A DNA stretch of 64,000 nucleotides, from NCBI GenBank assembly GCA_017163975.1, contig JAFFSR010000344.1, forward strand, positions 124,001 through 188,000. The letters run 5' to 3'. Under the pieces are notes generated by a model that ran no database searches, was not told the origin of the DNA, and saw nothing but the letters and a program-made list of their open reading frames with translations. This DNA is from Anastatus disparis. Lineage: Eukaryota; Arthropoda; Insecta; Hymenoptera; Eupelmidae. Below are positions 1 to 10,937 of this stretch, one piece after another (position 1 is the first letter of the stretch; every line of letters starts with the position of its first letter). Made by a program: the position numbers and the translations under genes.

Positions 1-21
1 TTTTTCACCCTTTGGATAGAA

Positions 22-154
22 AACAATATGTGTACCACAGGCGCAAGGGGATTCGCGGCCCTCGTGCAAATTTAGCGCCCCCGCTTCGCTCTGGCGCTTA
101 TTCGCACTCTGGCCGGAATCCCCTGTTTTGCACCCTTGGTACACAATGTACTAT
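22..154 (-). repeat. CpG-rich short palindromic element (ATAGTACATT family, copy 1)
   Basis: Read on the minus strand, this starts with ATAGTACATTGTGTACC and ends near GGTACACATATTGTTTTC, so the termini are inverted copies of GTGTACC. The interior is unusually GC-rich for this window and holds GGGGATTC/GAATCCCC and GCGCC repeats. It aligns by eye with the segment at 61489-61640, and shares its first ten bases with segments at 22045, 22950 and 41868. I read it as a non-autonomous MITE-like repeat. No coding content. Confidence 0.5.
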
Positions 155-803
155 TTCGCCTGTATTTAAATTTGAATCATTTTTCGGAAAATGATGGTAG
201 AAAAATTTTACACCGTTAGTTTTAAAGGTATTTTGCTTAACTTGAAATTTATATTTTAGTTTTTTTTCTAGGTTCAAAATTGACCGAGATTTAGCGATTT
301 TTGTTCAAAAAAAGTTTTTTGTTAATTTTTCCGATATCTGCTTAATGAGAGGAGATATAAAAAAATGCCAAATAAAAAAAGTGTATATTTATATGTAGAA
401 TAACCTTAAATTTACTCAAAATTTTTTGTGCATTTTAATTTTTTTGATATTGTTACGGTATTCTTATATACATGTACACCATACTCTTATAAGAGTACCG
501 CAAAAATATCAAAAAAATTAAAATGTACAAAAAATTTTGAGAAAATTTAAGGTTATTCAACATACGAAAATACATTTTTTTTATTTGGCATTTTTCTATA
601 TCTCCTCTCATTAAACAGATATCGGAAAAATAAAAAATAACCTTTTTTTGAACAAAAATCGCTAAATCTCGGTCAATTTTGAACCTAGAAAAAAAAACTA
701 AAAAATAAATTTCAAGTTAAGCAAAATACCTTTAAAACTAGCAGTGTAAAATTTTTCTACCATCATTTTCCAAAAAATGATTTAAATTTAAACACAGGCG
801 AAA
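154..803. repeat. 650-bp foldback element, near-perfect palindrome
   Basis: The left end TTTCGCCTGTATTTAAATTT and the right end are inverted copies, and the two arms of about 310 bp pair almost base for base around a centre near 478. Conserved blocks in both arms include a CTCGGTCAATTTTGAACCTAG segment, TTTCAAGTTAAGC and GATGGTAGAAAA. No protein is encoded. No convincing target duplication was found. Foldback or MITE type. Confidence 0.75.
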
Positions 804-1139
804 AAATTTTTTTTTCTTTTATTTTTAAGTCGTAATATTTCCCAGACAAGTACTCAAAATTAAATTGCCAATATACTATTAAAAAGTCCTTACAAATACG
901 TTTAAAATGAGTGATCGTAGAGTTCTGTACGACCCTTATTTTCTGAAACACAAAATTTTTTAATTAGTACTTTTTTCTCAAGAGTGGCTCCGTTTTGTTG
1001 GATCCCACTGTACATCCACCACCAATACATATTACACGTCGCCAAAACCCGTACAATCGATAAACATATTAACTAATAAATACGAGCTGCCTCCGCATGC
1101 GTTTATCAAGAAGCACCTCGCATCTATCTCAATTTAAAG

Positions 1140-1595
1140 TTAAATCAGAAAAGGATGATAAATACTATTTAATTGACTTGATTCTAATATTAAATTAACA
1201 TTGTTTTTATTCTGAAATATATGAATATTCTCAAAAGTTTCCCTTTTAAATTTATTTCTAATATTATGTTGCAAAATTTCAACATTTCGAAAATCAAACG
1301 AATGAATGTAACTTAAACAATGTGGCTTCAAACTCAATACAACATTTGGATTTCTCAAACTATAATTATGTTCACAAATTCTCTTTTTTAAATATCTACT
1401 TGTTTGTCCAATATAATATTTATCACAATCATTATAATTGATCTTGTAAACCTCTCTCAATTTTACATCCTTTTCATCTTTATCACAATTTACAATTACT
1501 AAAAAATCTACCTTAATTATTATTATTTCTAATGAAAACTTTAATTTTATGTTTTTTGAATTCAGTTTTAATTCTCTCCGACAAACCTCTAACAT
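1140..1595 (-). pseudogene. PLE C-terminal GIY-YIG endonuclease domain
   Basis: This 151-residue open stretch is the C-terminal part of a Penelope-like polyprotein. The GIY-YIG signature is visible about half way along as YKINYNDCDKYYIGQTSRYL, followed by KKRICEH, which supplies the expected Arg and Glu/His positions. In Penelope elements this nuclease nicks the target DNA for target-primed reverse transcription. The domain lies directly downstream of the RT fragment at 1748-1939, as in intact elements, but in another frame, so it is not translatable as one protein. The first 45 or so residues are a lysine-rich linker. A second, plus-strand copy of its 3' half is at 8345-8614. Confidence 0.7.
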
Positions 1596-1747
1596 ACGGT
1601 AAAATAAAATACGTACTTCTAGTCTCTATATCAATTTTCTTTTTTAAATTACTATTATAAATTCCATTCACTTTTTCCTCAATCATTTAATTAGCAAATT
1701 CAATTGGATAATTATTATTAACAAAAGTTTTTTTAACTAAGTTCAGA

Positions 1748-2690
1748 TTATCTTTTCTGAAATCTTTGAGACAGTTTAATCGCGAGGTCAATCATACCCT
1801 TTAAAGTACCTATTTTGTTTCTAAATTGGTGATGGAAATCGAAATTTAAAAATCTACGAGACAAAGTTCGCTTTCTGTACCAATTTAGTTTAACTTTATT
1901 ATTACTGTCTCTAATTACTTTCATATCTAAAAAATTCAACTGGTTATCAAACTCTACTTCAACTCTACTACAATTGAAGTGCTTTAATCATTTCATTTTG
2001 AGTCAAACTAGTATATAAACTAATATTGGACCATTTTTCATAATAATTTTAGTAACTATTTCTAGAGGTACATTTGTAAACAAAGAAACAACGTCCAATG
2101 GAATCATTTCATACACTGAGAACTAAAAAGTCTAGCTACTAGACTTAGACTTCAGCCCAAGCACCAAAAGGCACTATAGTAAGCGCGCCATAAAAGGAAT
2201 TAGTGGCTAGTCCCTCGGGCGCATTAAGAACGCACAAGAGCGCGATAGCAGCGCCCATGACGAATGCAAAGGGAAGATTCATACGTATGTTCAGTGGTTG
2301 AACTTTTTTGGCTTGAAGGGCAGACTTTTCGGCTCAAAGCGTCAACTTTTCACAAGGCTTGTTACTGATCTTGAGTGGGGATAATAGTTGAGCGAATAAC
2401 TTCTCAGTGTAATTATTTGGAATAACAATATCTTTCATAATATCATAAAAACTCCAACTATCCTTAACAAAAGAATTGGTTTTTCCAACTATATTAATCA
2501 AAATATCAGAAAAAAACCTTGCAAGCTTACAAGTAGAAAAATTAATTGACGATATTCTTATTCCATATGTCAGCTGTTCTTTACACATCTTAGGAAGCCC
2601 ATAACATTTTGCAATTGTACCATTTACACATTTAAGCTATTTAAAAGTTTTTATCTATAAAATCCTTTTTTATCCAATATGACGATAGCT
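1748..2690 (-). pseudogene. PLE reverse transcriptase, central and C-terminal part, internally deleted
   Basis: Read from 2690 down, the segments match the Penelope RT: a region with YGLPKM (about 2605), SSINFSTCKLARFFSDIL (2560-2500) and NIVGKTNSFVKDS. After the MITE at 2114-2409 comes PLDVVSLFTNVPLEIV (2100-2050), which is the RT motif carrying the first catalytic Asp. The Y-x-D-D region is not found: the text jumps near 1985-2000 to FDNQLNFLDMKV and then NWYRKRTLSRRFLNF (1870), the C-terminal RT signature. Stops and frameshifts are present. RT activity is therefore lost by deletion as well as by insertions. Confidence 0.7.
2114..2409. mobile_element. 296-bp MITE with TA target duplication
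   Basis: The ends are inverted repeats CACTGAGAACT (left) and CACTGAGAAGT (right, reversed), flanked on both sides by TA (2112-2113 and 2410-2411). Deleting 2114-2411 rejoins the PLE reading frame exactly (PNNY then EMIPLDVV on the minus strand), so the boundaries are secure. The interior is GC-richer than its surroundings and has no ORF. The TA duplication fits a Tc1/mariner-mobilised element; the transposase source is not seen in this copy. Confidence 0.85.
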
Positions 2691-2862
2691 CTTTTATACT
2701 TTCTTACAATCTTTTTTTTTTTTTTTTATTGTTTAAAGCTATTTAAACCTGTTTGGTTTATTTTTGGCTGCAAAATTACATAAATTCAATACAAAATTGT
2801 TATTACATGAATAGTTACATTTTATATACCTTAAGCTAAATAAATCCTAACTAAATAACATC

Positions 2863-5800
2863 TTAAACATTTATACCTATATCTTTTAAAAACATTATTA
2901 TGTGATAACATGCTTTGCCTTTAGGTTCACACAAAATTGAGTCAATGTTAAGCGGTAGATACATATTTATAGAACGTATTAATTTTTTTCGCTGTACTTC
3001 ATACTTTTTACATTGCCAGATAACGTGATTTAGATCTTCATCTGATTCTCCACAATCGCATTTCGCAGACTCTACCATACCAATTCTGTACAGAGACGCA
3101 GCGAGGGCATAATGGTTAGAGCGCATTCTACTTATGTTAACAATGACTTCTCGAGAATAATTTAAGTTTTTATACCAAGGTGTTTTATTAGAGTCATAAA
3201 ACAATTCAAAATACTTAACGCCCTTAGAGTAACCCTGGTTTACAATCCTATTGCTAGTGTTGTAACTCGCATTTTTCTTATATTGAGAAAAAAATCTGTG
3301 TATGGTATAGTGATGTCAGTATCAGGAGCGCAGGCAGTGGCTGTTTTGGCTTGAATATCAGCCTCCTCATTTCTATCGATTCCCACATGTGCAGGGAGCC
3401 AATAGAAACTGACAGTAGTGTTATGGATGTTATCTTTATAGAATTCATTAACCTTTTCTTTAATTTTAAGTGTATATGGGTTTGTTCTGATATTGAATTC
3501 GCAAGATTTTAACGCTTGCAGTGCACTAAGTGAGTCAGTGAAGATGAGGAAGCTGTACATATTGTAAGAATAAATTATTTTGAGAGCCATTTCAATGGCA
3601 ACATATTCAGCAGTAAAAATCGAAGCCTCTGTTCTAATAGAAGCAGTTTGTTTGATGTTTAAAAAGGTCCAAATACATGAAGCCCCAACAGAGTTCTCAG
3701 TGGGATATTTTGAACCATCTGTATATATGGGAATTGCATTTTGTTGTAAGAGGGATGTTGTGAGGTCTTGATTAGGATTATTTGATGTCTGCAGGTTTTG
3801 TCCTATTGTAAGATCGTGTGGAATGCTTGTGACTACAGTGTCATAATTGTGATTATATATAGAGTATTGTTTTTGTGAATTAAGTACAGTGGCATAGGTT
3901 ATAACAGAATGAGCTATACTATGTTTTAAACTTCGTGCTTCCTTATTATTTTTATTGCAAATGTTTATGTATTTCAGAGTTGTTTTGTAAGTGAGAGAGC
4001 TATTGTTGGTGTAGACTTTTGCAAAGTATTTTTCACCCATAAAAGTAGTTCTGTCAATTATCATGTCAATCTTAGTTTCACCAAGGAGAATGTTTGTGGG
4101 AGTGCTTTTCCTGTATCCTAGCGCCATTCTGATGGCAGAGTATTGGATTCTTTCAAGTCTGTTTTGTAATGTAGGACTTTTAGGGTATGTGATAAAGCAA
4201 CAGTAATCTATAATAGATCTGACAAAAGATTTGTATAAAATAAGAAGAGTGCTAGGGTCAGACCCCCACCATTTTCCACATAGAAATTTAACTATATTGA
4301 TGGCTCTGGAGCATTTTTGAAATACCTGTTTATAATGGGTGGTAAAAGACAGTAAATAATCAAAGGTGACACCCAAAAATCGGACTGATCTACTTGATGG
4401 TATTAGATAGTCATCAACTTTGAGAGACAAAGTACCAGGAAGAACTTTATTATTGTTAAAGTGAAGAAATTTAGTCTTTTGTGGAGCAAGTTGAAGTCCA
4501 AGTTATAGTAAATTGTTTTGGATCTTTATTATTGCATTGTTCAAAATGCGTGTTTCCCTTTTGATGTTTTTGCATTTAATATAAAGGGCTATATCATCTG
4601 CAAACTGTGAAATTTGAATAGACTTCTGAAGATTAGTAACGATTTTAGAAACATGGATTATATAAAGTAGCGGACTCAATACACTCCCCTGTGGGACACC
4701 TTTGTAGACGAAGTGAGGGATATGATTAGTTTCATTCGTGTAGATGTATCGCTGATGCATAATAAAATGTATATATCGAATTAGAGACTCTGGGTAACCA
4801 AGTTCAGCTAGAAGATTATTAAGAATGTTGATATCAACATTGTCAAAAGCTCCCTGAACATCAAGAAAGGCAGCCAAGACATGTTTTTTTTCTATGAAGG
4901 ACTCATTCACAGTCATTGCCAGATTTATGATATTATCTGTACATGATCTGCCTTTTCTAAATCCGTTTTGACTGTTTGGAAGTAAGCTATTAGTTTCAGC
5001 CCAGAATTGCAACCTGTTTTTAATCATGGTCTCAAAAAGTCTGCATAAGCAGGAAGTGAGTGCTATTGGCCTGAGTCCTATTCCTTCAGGTTTGGGGACA
5101 AAATGGATAAAGGAGTTTTTCCAACTATGTGGATAATCATTACAAGAGTACATAGAGTTAAATATGTCCAAAAGCAGCAGTTTAAATTTAGTAGGTATTC
5201 TTTTAATAACGTCGAAATCAATCCCATCCATCCCACATGCAGAGCTGTCCTTCTTCTCACTGAGAGCAATGTTAAACTCAGCGAAGGAGAATGCCTTTTC
5301 TAAGAAAGGGTTTTCTCCGCATTGAGGAACCTGTCTGGGATCAGTTTCTACTCAGGGGGGGCTTAGTTTGTTTAATGTGTTATGAATATCTGTGTTTTGT
5401 AAATGATTGTCAGTGTGTTGTGGTGTAACTTTTACCCATTTATTTTTAAAAATTTTACATTTGTTCCATACGAAACTCTGACTGGTACGTAGGTCAATTG
5501 ACGAGGCAAATTTCTTAAAGCAATCTTTTTTTTTGCTTAAACATTCTAGTAGCAATCGCGCAGTTTTTGTTGTAAGAGATTAAGTCTTCAAGTTTTCGTG
5601 AGTATTTCCATTTTTTATATGATGCCAATCTTAGTCTCTTAACCCTGTCACAGTCAGAGTCCCACCAAGGAACAGGGTTATGTCGCTTTTTATTATTACA
5701 TGCTTTTTTGCCTAGTATTATATTTCGTTTATTAGCATTACTAATTTCTGAGGTAATGATGTCAATAAAAAAATTATATTTATCTGAAGCTGATAAATCA

Positions 5801-6610
5801 TCATAATTGTCAGCAAGAAATTTATCGTAATTATTATCAAGGCTATCAGAAAAAAGTTGCCAATTAGTACGTACTGTTTTTAGTTTAAAGTTTTTTTTTT
5901 TCGTAAAAATGCCTAATAGGCTCTATAGGATAATTTACATATATCGGAAAATGGTCAGATCCTAAAGTCTCTTCGCAAACCTCATAGGAAACCTCATTAG
6001 AAATATTGGTGCTAGAAATTACAAGGTCAAGATTTGATTGATAATTTTGACGCTCATTAACGTAAGTTACGGTATCAATATTATGTAGAAATAAATTGTT
6101 ATCTAGTAAAGTTAATTCTAAGCTATGACCATTATTATCAGTGTGTTCACAATTCCACATTGTGTTGTGAGAGTTAAAATCACCGAGCACTATACATCTT
6201 TGACTGTTAACCACATTAATAAAAAGGTCTTGCCATGAGGCTTGAGAGAGACTGTGACCCAGCGGTCTATAACATAGAAATAAATCTAAGCTTGGTTTAA
6301 CACTCGTAATGGTAATGCCGCATATTTCAAATAAGTCTTGATTTGTTGTAGTACAGTCAATGCTTACATAAGGAATATTTCTTCTGATGAGTAGTAGAAG
6401 TCCTCCTTCCCTCCCATTGAGCCTGTCTTTTCTGTAGGTTACAAAGCCCGGAAAGTTGAAGGTATGCAATGGGGTAAGCCAGGTCTCGACACATGCTAAA
6501 ATGTCTATGCGTGGAAGAATTGTAGAAATCTCATTATATTTCGGGAGAATGCTACGCGCATTCCAAAACATAATTTTAATGTCTTTATGCTTATGTGTAT
6601 TTGTATTCAT
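2863..6610 (-). pseudogene. LINE ORF2: AP endonuclease, reverse transcriptase, RNase H
   Basis: Domains in order on the minus strand. The APE-type endonuclease (6610-5885) has ACVETWLTP, GDFNSHN and SDHFPIYV motifs. A linker runs through 5884-5352. The reverse transcriptase (5231-4503) shows LRPIALTSCLCRLFE, FRKGRSCTDN, FLDVQGAFDNV, GVPQGSVLSPLL and the catalytic FADDIALY. RNase H (4430-3240) shows IYTDGSK, TAEYVAIEMAL, FTDSLSALQAL and a C-terminal HVGIDRNEEAD. A Cys/His tail (3204-2863) has CDCGESDEDLNHVIWQC. All catalytic acids are visible. Breaks occur at the T-run near 5890, around 5550, 5340, 4500-4430 and 3240-3204, so it is split into five open stretches. It would nick DNA and copy its own RNA at the nick. 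Confidence 0.88.
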
Positions 6611-6642
6611 TATGTGTGTTTTTTTTTTAATTTTTTTTATTT

Positions 6643-8022
6643 TTAATTATCATCACCATCTTGTGAGCTAGCGTCGTCTGTTTGTGATTCTATCTCTTCA
6701 GTAGAGCATAGCCTTTTCGTTATTCTTAAAATGCGGCTCTTTAAATCTCTATCATTAATAAAGTTGATGACACTATTCAACATGTCTAGGAGAGCAGATG
6801 TTTCTTTGGTAAATTCTTCAGCTAGCGATGGAATATCCTTGTGTCCATAAGAGTCAAACAGAAACTTAGAAAATTCTTGAAAGTTAAGCGGAAATTTATC
6901 AGTATTGTTATCAATATATGGTTTAGCAGACATTACTTGAGCTTCTAGTTCTATCGCAGTGAGTTCAAGCCTAGGTTTCTTTCTACCTGAATTAATTTTC
7001 TTCTTATGCTGTATTTGACATTTAGAGCTGTTAGATTTATTAGTATTCAATAGCTGAGTAGAATTTTCCGCTGAGTCATTGGAAGATATTATAGATGAAA
7101 GAGAGAGAGGCCTTTTGAAATTTTTGTCGTTATTTTGATTATCTTGTGACGTTGAAGAAATGTTTATTGAGTCTTGCTTATCTGTAGGTAAATTGTTTTC
7201 ATTATTTAAATTAGTACTTTGTTCCATGGTTTCGTTGCCCATCGTGTTTACATTTGTATTGTTAATCTCTTTCTGTTTGATATTATCTATTTGAGTTGTT
7301 TTGGGTAGAGATGGAAAATTCTTATCGTAATTAGAGTCGTTTGTATTGTCATTGTTTTGACTTGAAGTGTTTATTGGACACTGCTTAGCTATGTGCCCCG
7401 ATTCCTTACATATAAAACATTTCATAGAGTCTGAAGATGCAAAAATTCTAAATATGTTGCCTTCATAATTGACCTGTAATGATTCGGGCACTAAAGATAA
7501 ACTGTCAGGATGTATAAAAACTTGTCTATTAAAGCTCACTATATGTGCGCAACCAGGAATTGAAACTCCAGCTCTAATTGATGTGACCTTGGAAACCAGT
7601 TTGATGTTAAGGTTGACTAGAGCTTTTTCTAATACCTCATGCGGTATAGACGGCCTGACATTGGATAGTATTATACGCTTAGAACGCGCTATCAGTGGTC
7701 GAAAATACAGCAACTTATTGTCAATGTTTATACTTTTATGAGCGTCAAATAAATTATCAGAAATTTCCTTTGAATTGAAATAGACACACAAACGATTATT
7801 TGAAATTCTAGAAATCGCAAGAATACACTCACTTTTGACTAACTTTAAAATTTCCAAAACATAATTATCTAAAGTGCAGTTTTTCAATGAGTCAAGGACA
7901 ACAGCCTGCTCATCTTTGGGAAAATTCTCTGCACTTATAACCGATGAAAAACTTTTATTTTGACTAATTGATGCTGATTGCGTATTACCCGAAGCGGCAT
8001 GGTCTCCCCCATGAGGAGCCAT
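6643..8022 (-). CDS. LINE ORF1 gag-like nucleic-acid-binding protein
   Basis: An uninterrupted ORF of about 459 residues. I prefer the ATG at 8022; the frame is open slightly upstream with a GTG. A central block (about residues 110-200, with RSKRIILSNVRPSIPHEVL) resembles the RNA-recognition part of insect I/X-type LINE ORF1 proteins. It is followed by one CCHC zinc knuckle, CFICKESGHIAKQC, at about residue 202-217. Then comes a long Asn/Ser-rich low-complexity tail and a basic KKKINSGRKKPRLE patch (about 340-350). The protein would coat LINE RNA as an RNP. ORF2 starts 33 bp after its end, as in bicistronic LINEs. Intact here, unlike ORF2. Confidence 0.85.
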   Translation of the reverse strand: MAPHGGDHAASGNTQSASISQNKSFSSVISAENFPKDEQAVVLDSLKNCTLDNYVLEILKLVKSECILAISRISNNRLCVYFNSKEISDNLFDAHKSINIDNKLLYFRPLIARSKRIILSNVRPSIPHEVLEKALVNLNIKLVSKVTSIRAGVSIPGCAHIVSFNRQVFIHPDSLSLVPESLQVNYEGNIFRIFASSDSMKCFICKESGHIAKQCPINTSSQNNDNTNDSNYDKNFPSLPKTTQIDNIKQKEINNTNVNTMGNETMEQSTNLNNENNLPTDKQDSINISSTSQDNQNNDKNFKRPLSLSSIISSNDSAENSTQLLNTNKSNSSKCQIQHKKKINSGRKKPRLELTAIELEAQVMSAKPYIDNNTDKFPLNFQEFSKFLFDSYGHKDIPSLAEEFTKETSALLDMLNSVINFINDRDLKSRILRITKRLCSTEEIESQTDDASSQDGDDN

Positions 8023-8158
8023 CTTCACCCGCCTCCTGGTGTAAGAAAATTTGCTTTGTGTTGTCTAGTATTGGCGTTTTTCAATATTGCAACACAGAGC
8101 GACCACAACTCTACACAACTTGTTTACTCGCGAACCATAGCGGAGCAACAAGAAAACA

Positions 8159-8192
8159 CGTCTGTATTGTACGAGAGCAGACGTGAAACTGA
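8159..8192 (-). promoter_or_regulatory. LINE internal promoter: initiator plus DPE
   Basis: The first bases of the LINE on the minus strand are TCAGTT, matching the arthropod initiator TCAKTY, with the A (+1) at 8190. At +28 to +32 (8163-8159) the sequence is AGACG, a full match to the downstream promoter element RGWYV at its required spacing. Jockey- and I-type LINEs are known to use such TATA-less internal promoters. Function is inferred from position and match only. Confidence 0.6.
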
Positions 8193-8205
8193 TTTCTTAC
8201 AATCT

Positions 8206-8343
8206 ATTAATATGTGAATTGCCAATTTTTTTATAAGTGGTGCCATCATCCAAGAGAAGCTTTATGTGATTTATATAATCCACTTTGAATGAAGCTACCG
8301 TTACATTACCCATATCCGCCTTTTGAAAAATTATATCTACAAG
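8206..8343 (-). pseudogene. PLE reverse transcriptase N-terminal fragment
   Basis: Read on the minus strand, this gives KADMGNVTVASFKVDYINH-type text followed by LLLDDGTTYKKIGNSHINRL, the N-terminal part of Penelope RTs (KADKGNATV... and TYKKI blocks). It joins in sense across the LINE to the fragment starting at 2699. One frameshift is needed near 8315. It ends abruptly at about 8344, where the inverted tail copy starts. Confidence 0.6.
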
Positions 8344-8344
8344 T

Positions 8345-8735
8345 AGATATTTAAAAAAGAGAATTTGTGAACATAATTATAGTTTGAGAAATCCAAATGT
8401 TATATCGAGTTTAAAGCCACATTGTTTAAGTTCCATTCATTCGTTTGATTTTCTAAATGTTGAAATTTTGCAACAAAATATTAGAAATAAATTTAAAAGG
8501 GAAACTTTTGAGAATATTCATATTTTTCAGAATAAAAACAATGTTAATTTAATATTAGAATCGAGTAAATTAAATAGTATTTATCATCCTTTTTCTGACT
8601 TAACTTTAAATTGAGATAGATGCGAGGTGCTTCTTGATGAACGCATGCGAAGGCAGCTCGTATTTATTAGTTATTATGTTTATTGATTGCATGTGTTTTG
8701 TCGACTTGTGATTTGTATTGGTGGTGTATGTATAT
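8345..8735 (+). pseudogene. Inverted partial copy of the PLE tail (GIY-YIG 3' half plus 3' UTR)
   Basis: The plus strand here is nearly identical to the reverse complement of 1010-1400. The ORF at 8384-8614 carries the same C-terminal text as the minus-strand GIY-YIG copy (SFDFLNVEILQQNIRNKFKR), ending in the same LNSIYHPF block. After the stop, the UTR block GATGCGAGGTGCTTCTTGAT and AGGCAGCTCGTATTTATTAG match 1080-1135 inverted. The similarity fades in a GGTGGTG/GGATGTAT repeat near 8735. Confidence 0.75.
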
Positions 8736-8840
8736 TAACTAATGTTGGTGGCGGATGTATATTAACTAATGTTTGAGGTGGAGGTAGAGGGGGTATTAAT
8801 ATATTTTAGGTATAAATAGGGGTTACATGGTGAATTAAAT

Positions 8841-8880
8841 TTAGTCCTTGAGGATGAACAGTAGCGTACTCGAAACATCA
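8841..8880 (+). other. Penelope tail signature, hammerhead-like core
   Basis: The segment reads TTGAGGATGAACAGTAGC then GTACTCGAAACATC. GATGA, a short GTA/TAC stem and CGAAAC in this spacing resemble the conserved tail motif of Penelope elements, which in some elements forms a hammerhead ribozyme. The canonical CUGAUGA box is not fully matched, so self-cleavage is doubtful. Confidence 0.35.
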
Positions 8881-9170
8881 GACAGTTTTAAGAAGAGTGG
8901 CGTTTCTAATCGAATCAAGGATTTTTGGTGGCGGAGGACAGTCAGATTGTGCTTTACTAATTTTATTTATTTTCAGGTTTCAACGCAGTTAATTTTAAGA
9001 TTTTATTTCAGATTATGCTTTGGGGGTGATTATAAACAAGGACATTCTGACTGTCCATTTTTGATTATTTATTATTATTATTATATATTTTTGACTGTAA
9101 GACCGATAGAAATATTCTTCAACTTATTTATTCTTCAGTCGACATAAGTATTGTTTTTATTTCAAACTTC

Positions 9171-10375
9171 TTTTTTTTTAATTTTAAAAAGTTATTTAAG
9201 AATAAAATTTATTTTTTAATCAAAAATTTGTGAAAAATGGACAAATATATTGATAAATATCTTAATTTCAAACTATATTTAATATTAAAAACAAATTTAT
9301 TATTATTTTTTTTTTTCAATTCAATGTGAAATGGTTATTCTTCTTTTTATCATAAAAAAATAAATTGTACAAAAGATTATTACGTGTAATAATAATCCGG
9401 ACAAAGCTCTGACGTCGAAACGTTGTAGGAAGTTATAAGAAGCAATTATTTTTGTTCTGAAAATCCTTTTGAGAGTATCAAGCTGATTGAGTCAAAGAAT
9501 CTTAAAATAAAAATGAAAGATGATGACAGCTGTGAATGTAGCTAATTAAGTTTAGAAAATTTTAATATAATTAGAAAAAACTTTTTATCACGATTTTTAA
9601 TTCAACTTTAATAATATGAATTTTAATTTTATGTGTATTTTTAGATATTTGATTAATAACTTTTGAAATAAAAAGAGCTTTATTAAAAATGGTGATAAAT
9701 ATTCATATAAACAAATAATAATTTAAATATAACTCGAATTTGAATCTGTAATATTTTATCAAAGCTGTCAAAATATATTTTTATATCTAAATTTTAAAGT
9801 ATAAAATTAGTAAATCAGACTTGTTTGTGAAACAAATAATAAGAAAATGAATAGCCTTCATTAAATTTTAGCAGAAAAACATATTTTGTTTGTGTAGTAC
9901 TACTGTCAAAACATATTTTGACTGTAATATATAATAAACGTACTGACCTTGTGAATATACAAATTCTACACACAAAAAATATTACACATATATTTTCTAT
10001 ACATTCTTTTGTAATTAAAAAAAATATCAACACTAATAAGGTACATAGAAATAATATACATAATATATAAAAATTTAATGTGTAGAGTTCAGGTACATGT
10101 TATCAATTGGGTATGGTTATAAATAGAGCTTATAGTCTATTTTAAAAATATTAGCTATAAGGTCATGTCACCAGTAAATGAATTGTTTCAGGGATTCGCT
10201 TAGTAATTGCATATGGAAAAATTTCATTAAAAATGTATAATATGTCAAAACTCATTTTTTCATGAATTCTTTCAAAGAATGAACAATAAATTATTAGCTT
10301 CTTTTGAAGCCTAATATCATTTGTTAACTTATTATATGAGAATCATTTATACAAGTGCAATTCGAACACTCGAAC
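9171..10375. other. AT-rich DNA without genes; PLE-type tail remnant near 9400
   Basis: No supportable coding region is seen. At 9395-9435 the sequence AAGCTCTGACGTCGAAACGTTG again resembles the Penelope tail signature, which suggests a second, heavily decayed PLE end. The remainder is A/T-rich with short homopolymer runs. Confidence 0.4.
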
Positions 10376-10377
10376 AG

Positions 10378-10512
10378 ATGATTTTCATATTCTTGGTAAG
10401 TTAATAAATTATATTTCTGGTATCGAAAGGAGTTAACGATTCATTAAAGTAATCATGTTTTATTAGCATAACATCTAAAGCTGAGAATTCAATGAAAAAG
10501 ATACCAAGTGCC
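10378..10512 (+). repeat. Diverged direct repeat, copy A
   Basis: It shares GATTTTCATATTC, TTAATAAATTATATTT, GAAAGGAG and CAATGAAAAAG in the same order with 10767-10937. The function is unknown. Copy B ends three bases before the left terminus of the CACTG transposon. Confidence 0.5.
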
Positions 10513-10766
10513 AGAGCTTAATTACATTTTACATGTAGATAATTTTAACTAAACTATAGCTACAAATGTTTGGATTTGCTATTTATAGTGCAATATATGA
10601 TTATTTTTTATAAAAGTTATGTGGCTCGAAGTTTTTACAATAAATTAATTATATTTTTTTGATGGTAGGAATGTAATTTGTGAATTTGCTTGGAATATGA
10701 AAATTATTTGTATAACTATAGCTTGAAAACAATTTTTTAATTAGTTTAATGCCACACCCGTATGAA

Positions 10767-10937
10767 TGATTTTCATATTCTAGGTGACTTAACAAATTAT
10801 ATTTGGCTTTGAAAGGAGATAGTAATTTTTTTAATTAATTAAATGTTTTAATTATGTTTTAGTGGCAGAGTTAATATAGCTAATAAGCAGTATGATCAAG
10901 ATGATATCAGTTGTTCAATGAAAAAGCCAAGTTTTTC
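10767..10937 (+). repeat. Diverged direct repeat, copy B
   Basis: Second copy of the repeat at 10378-10512, with insertions in its middle. The CACTG transposon is inserted right at its end. Confidence 0.5.

Larger units (their letters stand above)
2713..8192 (-). mobile_element. Full-length I/Jockey-like LINE with 13-bp target duplication and poly(A)
   Basis: A non-LTR retrotransposon on the minus strand, with ORF1 (8022-6643), ORF2 (6610-2863: endonuclease, RT, RNase H) and a poly(A) tail seen as T-run 2713-2727. The 13-bp target duplication TTTCTTACAATCT lies at 2700-2712 and 8193-8205. The 5' end begins with TCAGTT, so the copy is full length. Removing it rejoins the Penelope RT. An RNase H domain plus a CCHC ORF1 points to the I group. 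ORF2 carries several frameshifts and stops, so this copy is recent but inactive. Confidence 0.88.
1010..8735 (-). mobile_element. Penelope-like element, split by a LINE and a MITE
   Basis: Minus-strand fragments read in the order expected of a Penelope-like retroelement: reverse transcriptase N-terminus (8343-8206), RT fingers and palm (2690-1985), RT C-terminus (1939-1748), and the GIY-YIG endonuclease (1595-1140) followed by a 3' untranslated tail to about 1010. A LINE occupies 2713-8192 and a MITE 2114-2409. At about 8344 the element meets a plus-strand copy of its own tail (8345-8735), giving the inverted partial duplication that is common in Penelope insertions. All coding parts are broken. 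Confidence 0.8.

Noticed and set aside
3580..3771. Plus-strand ORF within the LINE
   Set aside because: Antisense shadow of the RNase H domain; likewise plus-strand frames at 5103, 6456, 7469 and 7968.
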